Shown here one piece after another: positions 6,136 through 12,338 of a stretch of 12,338 nucleotides of DNA; positions within the stretch are counted from its first letter, which is position 1, and the number at the start of each line of letters is the position of its first letter. Below the pieces are notes generated by a model that had not been told where the DNA came from, did no database searches, and saw only the letters and a program-made list of their open reading frames with translations. A program made the position numbers and the translations under genes. Source of the stretch: an uncultured Clostridia bacterium (GTDB lineage: Bacteria > Bacillota > Clostridia > Oscillospirales > Acutalibacteraceae). The stretch covers positions 1-12,338 of the forward strand of contig CALWVC010000024.1 of assembly GCA_944384865.1 (NCBI GenBank), read 5' to 3'.

Positions 6136-7332
6136 CTAAAGTCCAAGCATTGCCTTAGGCTCCACAATTTTGCCCGCCGGAATCTGCAGACCGGGGCCGA
6201 TGGTAGCAACACCCCATTTTTCCTTATCCAAACAATCCTCCGGGCGTTTTCCCACCACCGCCCGTTCGCCGACAACCGCATTTTCCGCGACAATCGCATA
6301 CTGCACAACGGCGCCTTTTTTGATCACCGCGCCGGGCATGATCACACTGTCACGGATGACGGCGCCCTCCTCCACAACCGCGCCGGAAAACAGCACCGAA
6401 TCGGTCACTTCACCATCTACAAAACAGCCCTCGCTGACCAGCGAGTTCTGCACCGTCGCTCTGCCATTGATAAAATGCGGCGGAAGCGCCCGTGTTCGGG
6501 CGTAGATCCGCCAGCCGGGATCGTCCAGCTCCAACGACATTTTCGGGTTCAGGATATCCATATTGGCTTCCCACAGGCTGTCGATGGTCCCGACGTCTTT
6601 CCAATAGCCTTCAAACGGATATGCAAACATCCGCTGGTTGTCTGCCAGCATTGCCGGAATAATATCCTTTCCAAAATCATTGGAAGAATTTTTATTGTTC
6701 TCATCCTCGGTTAGATAATAGCGAAGCGCCGCCCAATTAAAAACATAAATTCCCATTGACGCCTTGTTGCTTTTGGGATTTTTCGGTTTCTCTTCAAATT
6801 CATAGACCCGGTTTTCCGCATCGGTATTCATAATGCCAAACCGGGACGCCTCTTCCATCGGTACTTCAATAACCGCGATCGAACAATCCGCCTGATTGCG
6901 GATATGAAAATCCAGCATTTTGGAATAATCCATTTTGTAAATATGATCGCCGGATAAAATCAGCACATATTCCGGCTGATACCGCTCGATAAAGCCCAGA
7001 TTTTGATAAATGGCATTGGCTGTGCCGCGGTACCAATCGGTTCCCTTGATCTGCTGATAGGGCGGCAGAACATGTACACCTCCAAACAGCCGGTCCAGAT
7101 CCCAGGGCTGCCCGGATCCGATATAATCCGTCAGCTCCAGCGGCTGGTATTGCGTGAGGACCCCCACTGTGTCAATACCGGAGTTGATACAGTTGGACAG
7201 CGGAAAATCAATGATTCTGTACTTTCCGCCGTACGGCACGGCGGGTTTGGCGATGTTTTTGGTCAGCGCCCCCAGCCGGCTGCCCTGGCCGCCGGCCAAC
7301 AGCATCGCGATACACTCGGTTTTATACTTCAT
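6136..7332 (-). CDS. glgC: Glucose-1-phosphate adenylyltransferase catalytic subunit
   Basis: GlgC catalyses ATP + glucose-1-phosphate to ADP-glucose + pyrophosphate, the committed step of bacterial glycogen synthesis. The 398-residue product has all key elements: the nucleotide loop AGGQGSRL (13-20), KPAVPYGGKYRIIDFPLSN (29-47), SGQPWDLD (73-80), the catalytic-site GDHIYKMD ending in Asp135 (128-135), the sugar-phosphate motif FEEKP (179-183), and a C-terminal beta-helix of hexapeptide-like repeats (about 290-362). The start at 7332 has AAGGGAG eight bases upstream. A longer in-frame reading to 7512 would add 60 Arg/Lys-rich residues overlapping the end of glgB and is rejected. It lies 61 nt after glgB and 12 nt before glgD, in one operon. 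It is the only member of the GlgC/GlgD pair with an intact active site. Confidence 0.97.
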   Translation of the reverse strand: MKYKTECIAMLLAGGQGSRLGALTKNIAKPAVPYGGKYRIIDFPLSNCINSGIDTVGVLTQYQPLELTDYIGSGQPWDLDRLFGGVHVLPPYQQIKGTDWYRGTANAIYQNLGFIERYQPEYVLILSGDHIYKMDYSKMLDFHIRNQADCSIAVIEVPMEEASRFGIMNTDAENRVYEFEEKPKNPKSNKASMGIYVFNWAALRYYLTEDENNKNSSNDFGKDIIPAMLADNQRMFAYPFEGYWKDVGTIDSLWEANMDILNPKMSLELDDPGWRIYARTRALPPHFINGRATVQNSLVSEGCFVDGEVTDSVLFSGAVVEEGAVIRDSVIMPGAVIKKGAVVQYAIVAENAVVGERAVVGKRPEDCLDKEKWGVATIGPGLQIPAGKIVEPKAMLGL

Positions 7333-7393
7333 TTGCAAAACTCCCTTGCCGTGAACATACAAAATTAGGTCTCGGCCCGCTGTACACACCCGG

Positions 7394-9403
7394 TTATTTT
7401 CCGTCCGCTGTTTTCTTTGTAGAGCGCCTGCCGCGGGATGCCGCCGCAGGCGTTTGTTTCGGCGCCTTGGTTCCTTCTGTTTTATTTGCCGGTCGCGGAC
7501 GCGGCGGGACATGTTTTAAATATATGACCGACAACGGCGCAAGATGCAGGCTAATACTGTTTTCAAAACCGTGCATCTCCAGCTTTTTGCTGCGCATACG
7601 CCCCTTCGTTCCGATCCCTTCGCCGCCGAAGGCCGGATCGTCGGTATTGAACACCACTTCATAACTGCCGGATGCGGGCACGCCGATCCGATAATCTGTT
7701 CTGGCAACCGGAACAAAATTACAGACAACAATCAACTCCTGACCGGAACTGTCTATCCGGCGAAAAGCAATCACGCTCTGATCATTGTCATCGTGTGAGA
7801 TCCAGCTAAATCCTTCCCAATCATAGTCGATTTGCCATAACGGGCTGTTTTCTTTGTAAAAATGGTTCAGCGCCCGCACATAGTCCTGCATTTGCCGGTG
7901 CGCCTCATAGTCCAGCAGTAACCAGTCCAGCTCCTGCTGGTAGTTCCATTCGATGAATTGGGCAAACTCCTGTCCCATAAACAGCAGCTTTTTACCGGGA
8001 TGCGCCATCATGTATGCGTAAAATGTCCGCAATGACGCGAATTTCTGTGTATAACTGCCCGGCATCTTTTCGATCAGCGAGCATTTTCCATGCACCACCT
8101 CGTCATGAGACAGCGGCAGAATAAAATTCTCCGAAAAGGCGTAGAAAAAGCTGAAGGTCAGACTGTCATGATTATATTTTCGATAAATCGGGTCCAGCGA
8201 CATATACCGCAGCATATCGTTCATCCAGCCCATATTCCACTTATAATTGAAGCCCAGCCCGCCGATGCTTTCCGGCTTGGACACATTCGCCCACGCAGTA
8301 GACTCCTCGGCAATCATCATGGCGTGGGGATATTCCTTGAAAATCTGCGCGTTGAGCTGCCGCAGAAAGGAGATCGCCTCCAAATTTTCGTTACCGCCGT
8401 AGATATTCGGCATCCACTCGCCGTCACGCCGGCTGTAATCCAGATATAACATGGAAGACACTGCGTCTACCCGCAGACCGTCGATATGATATTGGTCCAT
8501 CCAGAACACCGCGTTGGAAATCAAAAAGCTGATTACCTCCGGCCGGCCATAGTCAAACACCATTGTGCCCCATTCGCGCATCTCGCCTTTGCGCGGGTCG
8601 GCATATTCATAACATGCTTCGCCGTCAAAATACCGCAGCCCGTGCGCGTCCCGCGGGAAATGCGCCGGCACCCAGTCCATAATCACGCCGATGCCGTGCT
8701 GATGTAAAATATCTACAAACCGCATAAAGTCTTTCGGGGTTCCATATCGGGAGGTAGGCGCGTAATAACCGGTAATCTGATACCCCCACGAACCGTCGAA
8801 CGGGTGCTCGGCCACCGGCATCAGCTCTACATGGGTATATCCCATCCCGGAAACATACGCGGCCAGTTCCTGCGCCAGTTTCACATAATCAAACACCGTA
8901 CCGTCGGGATACAGCCGCCAGGAACCTAAATGTACCTCGTAAATATTCACCGGCGCATCCAGCGCGTTGGTTGCCTGCCGCCGGTTTACAAAATCCTGAT
9001 CGTTCCATTCATAGCCCCGCAGGTCATAAACCTTAGAAGCGTTGGCCGGCCGGGTCTCGCAGTGAAACGCATAAGGATCGCTTTTGAGCTCCATTTTACC
9101 GGTATGCTGCAAAATCGCATATTTATAAGCGTCATATTCCCGCACACCGGGAATAAAGCATTCCCACACGCCGCCTTCTGTGATCTTCACCATCGGGTCG
9201 GCGCCGTCTTCCCAGCCGTTGAACGAACCTACAACCGAAACGCCGACAGCATGCGGCGCCCAGGTGCGGAACACCACGCCGTCCCGACCGTCCAGCGTGG
9301 TAAAATGCGCGCCCAGAAAGTCATAAGCGCGACAATTCGTTCCCTGATGAAATAAATATTCCGCCACATCATCCTGATTCAACAATACGTTGCGTTTATT
9401 CAA
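7394..9403 (-). CDS. glgB: 1,4-alpha-glucan branching enzyme
   Basis: GlgB cuts alpha-1,4-glucan chains and rejoins them through alpha-1,6 bonds, branching glycogen. The 669-residue protein has an N-terminal CBM48-type module (about 25-120, with VVFRTWAP and FNGW), a GH13 barrel (about 150-510) and an all-beta C-terminal domain to about 632. Catalytic regions are intact: DWVPAHF (243-249), GLRVDAVSSM with nucleophile Asp313, IAEEST with acid Glu366, and LSHDEVVHGK (431-440). Residues 633-669 form an extra Pro/Lys/Arg/Ala-rich, basic, low-complexity tail, seemingly beyond the catalytic and carbohydrate domains. The start is TTG at 9403: GGGGTG lies seven bases upstream, and there is no in-frame ATG before Met71, which would cut into the N-terminal module. 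It is the first gene of glgBCD, transcribed from the promoter at 9566-9594. Confidence 0.96.
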   Translation of the reverse strand: MNKRNVLLNQDDVAEYLFHQGTNCRAYDFLGAHFTTLDGRDGVVFRTWAPHAVGVSVVGSFNGWEDGADPMVKITEGGVWECFIPGVREYDAYKYAILQHTGKMELKSDPYAFHCETRPANASKVYDLRGYEWNDQDFVNRRQATNALDAPVNIYEVHLGSWRLYPDGTVFDYVKLAQELAAYVSGMGYTHVELMPVAEHPFDGSWGYQITGYYAPTSRYGTPKDFMRFVDILHQHGIGVIMDWVPAHFPRDAHGLRYFDGEACYEYADPRKGEMREWGTMVFDYGRPEVISFLISNAVFWMDQYHIDGLRVDAVSSMLYLDYSRRDGEWMPNIYGGNENLEAISFLRQLNAQIFKEYPHAMMIAEESTAWANVSKPESIGGLGFNYKWNMGWMNDMLRYMSLDPIYRKYNHDSLTFSFFYAFSENFILPLSHDEVVHGKCSLIEKMPGSYTQKFASLRTFYAYMMAHPGKKLLFMGQEFAQFIEWNYQQELDWLLLDYEAHRQMQDYVRALNHFYKENSPLWQIDYDWEGFSWISHDDNDQSVIAFRRIDSSGQELIVVCNFVPVARTDYRIGVPASGSYEVVFNTDDPAFGGEGIGTKGRMRSKKLEMHGFENSISLHLAPLSVIYLKHVPPRPRPANKTEGTKAPKQTPAAASRGRRSTKKTADGK

Positions 9404-9481
9404 TTTGGTTCACCCCGCAAGCCGCCATATGGTGGTTTTATTGTTTCCATAACCAAAAACCGTCTTACTGCCATGTGTTCT

Positions 9482-9507
9482 GTTGCCCGCCGTTTCAGAT
9501 GGGCAAC
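9482..9507 (-). promoter_or_regulatory. Hairpin in the glgB leader
   Basis: GTTGCCC (9482-9488) and GGGCAAC (9501-9507) pair around a 12-base loop inside the predicted glg leader of about 156 nt (start near 9559, glgB at 9403). On the minus strand an alternative pair, CCGTT with AACGG, uses part of the loop. No T tract follows, so it is not an obvious terminator; a role in mRNA stability or control is possible. Confidence 0.4.
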
Positions 9508-9565
9508 GGAAATATAATGGAACAAATTAGCATGTTTTGTTGCTTTTCGTTTCCTGTTTATAATA

Positions 9566-9594
9566 ATTATAACAAATTCGCCTCCGCAATTCAA
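9566..9594 (-). promoter_or_regulatory. Sigma-A-type promoter of glgBCD
   Basis: On the minus strand TTGAAT (9589-9594) and TATAAT (9566-9571) are separated by 17 bp, with predicted start near 9559. It is the only strong promoter-like pair I found between spoIIE and glgB. It has the same hexamers and spacing as the HD-dedA promoter at 2824-2852. No terminator is evident between spoIIE and this site, so read-through from spoIIE is also possible. Confidence 0.75.
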
Positions 9595-9663
9595 TAGAAA
9601 ATTAGCGATTTTAAATTAACTGCATCCATATTTTTTGTTATATTTTTGTTAAATGTATATAAA

Positions 9664-11982
9664 TTATACAGCTTTTTCGATCTTACCCACCAAAACTGTG
9701 ATATCATCCTCATGTCCGTCGTCCCGACGGCGGGCAGCGCCTTGCGCCAAATGCTCGGCCAGCTGCTGCGCAGTTCCCCGCTTGAAATTCCGGACTTCGT
9801 TTTCAATCCACTCCGTCCCGCCGGAAGTCGCACCGTCAGACACCATCACCACCACATCGCCCATTTGCAGCACCGTACTGGTTTTATCAAACTGTACGTC
9901 CCGCAGAATACCGGCCGGATAGGTTTTACAGCCTGCCCGGCCGATCTTGTTACCGCGCAGCACAATGGTTTCCGGCGTGCCGGCTTTAAAGAAATCCGTC
10001 TGACCGGAATACAGATCGATCGCAGTGATATCTACGGTTGCCAGCGACTCATCGGAAGATTTAAACAACATCGCCGAATTCACCAGTTTCAGCGAACACT
10101 CATAGCCAAAGCCGGCTTTAACCAGCCGATGAATCAGTCCGACCGCCATGGAGGAATCTACTGCGGCCCGGCCGCCGCAGCCCATTCCATCTGACAACAC
10201 CAACACCATGCTACCCCGGCTGTCCTCAAATATTTGATAGCTGTCGCCGCAAAGACGGGCGTTTTTATAAGAATATTGTGCCACGCCGGTCTCTACCCGA
10301 TAGACTGTTTTTTCAACCAGCGTAAGCAGCGCCGCGGCGCTGCTCTGGGTAATACACGGCACATCAAAACGTTTGCCGCAGGCCGCCGACAGCTGTTTCA
10401 TCAGCTCGGATTTATTGACGGTTTTAACATCCAACCGCTCCACCCGGATCTCTACCGTCATCCGGCTGTGCCGGTCGATTCGGCAGCTGACGTCGCTTGG
10501 CTGGATCCCCATCCGGCGCAAAACGCCGTCCACCCGGTTTGCCGTATCCGGATCATAGCGTTCATAAGTGTCAAACTCACCGGACATATCCCGCAGCATT
10601 TCCGACAGACCGTCCATCTGATCCGACACCGCGCTGCGGATAGCGGCGATCCGCTGTTCTGCGGCCTGCTTGCTGCGATACTCGCAAAAATAATCGTATA
10701 ATGTCTGCGCGACAGTATCCGGCTCCAGACACCGGTCTACCCATGGCTTCGGATAATCCTCCGGTACCAGCGGCCCCTGGTTCCCCATTTTGCCGGTCAT
10801 GGCCTTAAACGCCGCGTAGGTTTTCTCCTTGGAGGTTTCAAAACAGTGGATGCGCAGACCGCACTTATAACATGCTGCATTTTCAGTTTTGACGAATACA
10901 TCGGTCAGGCTTGGCGTATTCATTTTACGCAACCGTCCGGCAACCTCCTCTACTGTGCCGGACACATCCTGTAATGCCTCCGAGGCAAATTTCAGCCGCA
11001 TCACTACCGATTTTCGCAACCCGTCGGTACGTGCCAGCGCGGGCGCAGGCGCAAAAAACGCGCCCGCGACAGACAGCGCGCTCTTCGGTAAAAGCAAAAA
11101 CAAAACGCCTGCCAGCGCGGTTTCAAACAGCTCCGGGATCACCGGATAGGTTTCATAAAAGCCCAATACCATCACTGCGTTGCTGAGCAAAAACGACACA
11201 ATACACGCCAGCCGCCCAAGCCTTGAAAACACGCCGGCGATCAGGCCGCCCAGCGCATAAGCGCCAACGATATAATACATGTTATCAGACACCGCGCTCA
11301 TTGCAAATCCGAACGCTACGGCGCACACAGCGCCTGTGGTCTCTTTCCCGAAATAAGCGGCGCATAACAGCAGCAATACCGCCGCGATCCGCGCAACGCT
11401 GACGCCATATATCGTAAACGAGGCTACCGACATCAACAAAATGGAAACAGAGATCACTGCGGCGCACAATTCCTCGACCGACAGCTTGGCCAACGACCGC
11501 CGGGCAGTAAGCATTTCAAATCCCGTTCCCAGAAAATATGCGCTTCCCACCGCCAACAGCGTCTCGCAGATATAACGGGTCAGAAGATCGGCGGAAGCAC
11601 CGCCTGCCAGCAGTAAAACTACAGTGCTCGAAGCCGATCCCAGCAGCGCATACAGACAGGCGGAGGTTTTGACCTGCAGCGATTTATAGGCAAAATCAAT
11701 AATCAGTTTCAGCGCGAGGATGACCGCAATCCCGCCGATATAGCGTATCGGCGGCGCGCCGTTGGCGGGATACAGCGATCCGAATATCGCGCCCACCCCC
11801 GCCGAAATGCAAAAACTCCGCTCAAACCCGGCGCACACCGCCATTCCAAATGGCATAAAGCTGCCGAATACCGTAATCCGCGCAGTAAAAAAACCGGTCA
11901 ACAGCGAACAAATGTGTAAAAACACCAGACGGGCAACCGCTGTGCTCTTATCTTTATAAAACCGCTTGATCGCCTGTATCAA
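9664..11982 (-). CDS. spoIIE: Stage II sporulation protein E, sigma-F-activating phosphatase
   Basis: SpoIIE is the membrane-bound PP2C serine phosphatase that dephosphorylates SpoIIAA and so releases sigma-F in the forespore; it also associates with FtsZ at the polar septum. The 772-residue protein has about ten hydrophobic segments in residues 20-310, a central regulatory and oligomerisation region (about 315-555) and a C-terminal phosphatase domain (about 560-770). Metal-binding motifs are present: CGDS (578-581), LSDGMGCG with Asp598, VSDG with Asp716, and EDDITVLV (758-765). PAGIL (689-693) is also as expected. A cysteine cluster (371, 374, 380, 418) lies in the central region. Length is close to B. 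subtilis SpoIIE (827). Start: AAGGGG (11991-11996) is eight bases before TTG 11982. A GTG at 11991 would add three residues but overlaps that ribosome-binding site. The promoter at 12017-12049 has Spo0A-type spacing. Confidence 0.96.
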   Translation of the reverse strand: MIQAIKRFYKDKSTAVARLVFLHICSLLTGFFTARITVFGSFMPFGMAVCAGFERSFCISAGVGAIFGSLYPANGAPPIRYIGGIAVILALKLIIDFAYKSLQVKTSACLYALLGSASSTVVLLLAGGASADLLTRYICETLLAVGSAYFLGTGFEMLTARRSLAKLSVEELCAAVISVSILLMSVASFTIYGVSVARIAAVLLLLCAAYFGKETTGAVCAVAFGFAMSAVSDNMYYIVGAYALGGLIAGVFSRLGRLACIVSFLLSNAVMVLGFYETYPVIPELFETALAGVLFLLLPKSALSVAGAFFAPAPALARTDGLRKSVVMRLKFASEALQDVSGTVEEVAGRLRKMNTPSLTDVFVKTENAACYKCGLRIHCFETSKEKTYAAFKAMTGKMGNQGPLVPEDYPKPWVDRCLEPDTVAQTLYDYFCEYRSKQAAEQRIAAIRSAVSDQMDGLSEMLRDMSGEFDTYERYDPDTANRVDGVLRRMGIQPSDVSCRIDRHSRMTVEIRVERLDVKTVNKSELMKQLSAACGKRFDVPCITQSSAAALLTLVEKTVYRVETGVAQYSYKNARLCGDSYQIFEDSRGSMVLVLSDGMGCGGRAAVDSSMAVGLIHRLVKAGFGYECSLKLVNSAMLFKSSDESLATVDITAIDLYSGQTDFFKAGTPETIVLRGNKIGRAGCKTYPAGILRDVQFDKTSTVLQMGDVVVMVSDGATSGGTEWIENEVRNFKRGTAQQLAEHLAQGAARRRDDGHEDDITVLVGKIEKAV

Positions 11983-12016
11983 CGCCGCCACCCCTTAGCA
12001 TAAAATTCCATTCCCT

Positions 12017-12049
12017 ATTATAAGGCTCGTCCGGCTGATATTTTGTCAT
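12017..12049 (-). promoter_or_regulatory. spoIIE promoter with 21-bp spacer
   Basis: On the minus strand ATGACA (12044-12049) and TATAAT (12017-12022) are 21 bp apart, with predicted start near 12010, just before the spoIIE ribosome-binding site. Spacing of 21-22 bp is the known hallmark of Spo0A-activated sigma-A promoters such as B. subtilis spoIIE and spoIIG. AATGACAAA overlapping the -35 matches the inverted 0A box (TTCGACAAA) at seven of nine positions. The 0A box assignment is tentative. Confidence 0.6.
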
Positions 12050-12127
12050 TGTTTGCAGGATACAGATGATGTTATCATGCGGAATTCACGGATTTTAGAT
12101 CAAAAACTGGCGCTTTGGGGCAAAACC

Positions 12128-12156
12128 TTGACAAACCCCGCTAAACCCGGTAAAAT
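12128..12156 (+). promoter_or_regulatory. Consensus sigma-A promoter of leuC
   Basis: TTGACA (12128-12133) and TAAAAT (12151-12156) are separated by 17 bp, with start near 12163 and a short leader of about 28 nt. It is divergent from the spoIIE promoter, with about 78 bp between the two -35 elements. The leader contains no room for a T-box or riboswitch. Confidence 0.8.
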
Positions 12157-12190
12157 AAAATGAAACTGAAATAAAGGAGATTTATCATAT

Positions 12191-12338
12191 ATGGCAATGA
12201 CGATGACCCAAAAAATCCTTGCGCGTCACGCCGGATTAGAGCAGGTTTCTCCCGGCCAGCTGATCAACGCCAAACTGGATATGGTTTTAGGCAATGATAT
12301 TACCTCTCCGGTCGCTATCAACGAATTTGAAAAATGCG
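12191..12338 (+). CDS. leuC: 3-isopropylmalate dehydratase large subunit (partial, 5' end)
   Basis: The first 49 codons of an aconitase-superfamily large subunit are present; the gene continues past the window end. The segments MTQKILARHAGL, PGQLINAKLD and LGNDITSPVAINEFE match the N-terminus of the short (about 420-residue) LeuC/homoaconitase-type large subunit common in Clostridia. With LeuD, this Fe-S enzyme isomerises 2-isopropylmalate to 3-isopropylmalate in leucine synthesis. The iron-sulfur cysteines lie beyond the window. AAGGAG is at 12174-12179, 11 bases before ATG 12191. In-frame ATGs at 12197 and 12203 are less likely because they lie even further from it. Homoaconitase or a related dehydratase (for example methylmalate type) cannot be excluded from this fragment. 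Confidence 0.85.
   Translation, partial: MAMTMTQKILARHAGLEQVSPGQLINAKLDMVLGNDITSPVAINEFEKC

Noticed and set aside
7333..7512. In-frame extension of glgC by 60 codons
   Set aside because: It overlaps the end of glgB, is Arg/Lys-rich with no resemblance to GlgC N-termini, and the ATG at 7332 has a well-placed AAGGGAG.
9400..9594. Minus-strand open frame overlapping the glgB start, possible leader peptide (METIKPPYGGLRGEPN)
   Set aside because: Its stop overlaps the glgB TTG, which would suit translational coupling, but no ribosome-binding site is seen before either internal ATG and the composition is not protein-like.
9646..10194. 182-codon plus-strand open frame opposite spoIIE
   Set aside because: It is antisense to the conserved phosphatase domain and shows no recognisable protein features; long antisense frames are common opposite G+C-rich codons.
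1..12338. CRISPR array, tRNA, rRNA, intact insertion sequence or toxin-antitoxin pair
   Set aside because: No regularly spaced repeats, cloverleaf-like signatures, transposase motifs or paired small genes were seen on either strand.

Overview
The window looks like part of the chromosome of an endospore-forming anaerobic Firmicute (Clostridia). The reasons are a full-length spoIIE, the paired glgC and glgD genes, a TIGR04076-family gene, a short-type leuC, and A+T-rich intergenic DNA with near-consensus sigma-A promoters around moderately G+C-rich genes. The exact lineage is inference; no rRNA or other strong marker is present.

Left end (1-900): about 345 nt with no convincing gene, then an A+T-rich GNAT acetyltransferase gene broken by a one-base frameshift in a run of nine T. 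A strong 15-bp hairpin follows, which can act as a terminator from both sides.

999-2852 (minus strand): a three-gene transcription unit. It encodes an HD-domain phosphohydrolase, a DedA membrane protein and a TIGR04076 protein of unknown function. It is read from a TTGAAT-17-TATAAT promoter through an unusually long, hairpin-rich leader of about 280 nt. 2894-4365 (plus strand): a divergent, near-consensus promoter drives fucO (lactaldehyde reductase, iron-containing alcohol dehydrogenase). Its leader carries three hairpins, and the gene ends at a perfect 40-nt palindromic terminator.

4366-5016: about 650 nt without a convincing gene, holding two hairpins, one of which is a terminator for minus-strand transcripts. 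5017-9594 (minus strand): a glgB-glgC-glgD operon with its own sigma-A-type promoter. GlgC and GlgD make ADP-glucose and GlgB introduces alpha-1,6 branches; glycogen synthase (glgA) and phosphorylase (glgP) are not in this window. 9664-12049 (minus strand): spoIIE, the PP2C phosphatase that activates sigma-F in the forespore. It is preceded by a promoter whose -35 and -10 are 21 bp apart, the unusual spacing of Spo0A-activated promoters. 12128-12338 (plus strand): a consensus promoter and the first 49 codons of a leuC-type isopropylmalate dehydratase large subunit, cut by the window end.

Most of the window is recognisable housekeeping, storage-carbohydrate and sporulation content. I see no CRISPR array, tRNA, rRNA, intact insertion sequence or clear new defence or biosynthetic system. 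The points most worth a second look are the structured leader of the HD/DedA operon, the fucO leader and operator-like repeat, the spoIIE promoter architecture, the homopolymer frameshift in the acetyltransferase, and the basic C-terminal tail of GlgB.
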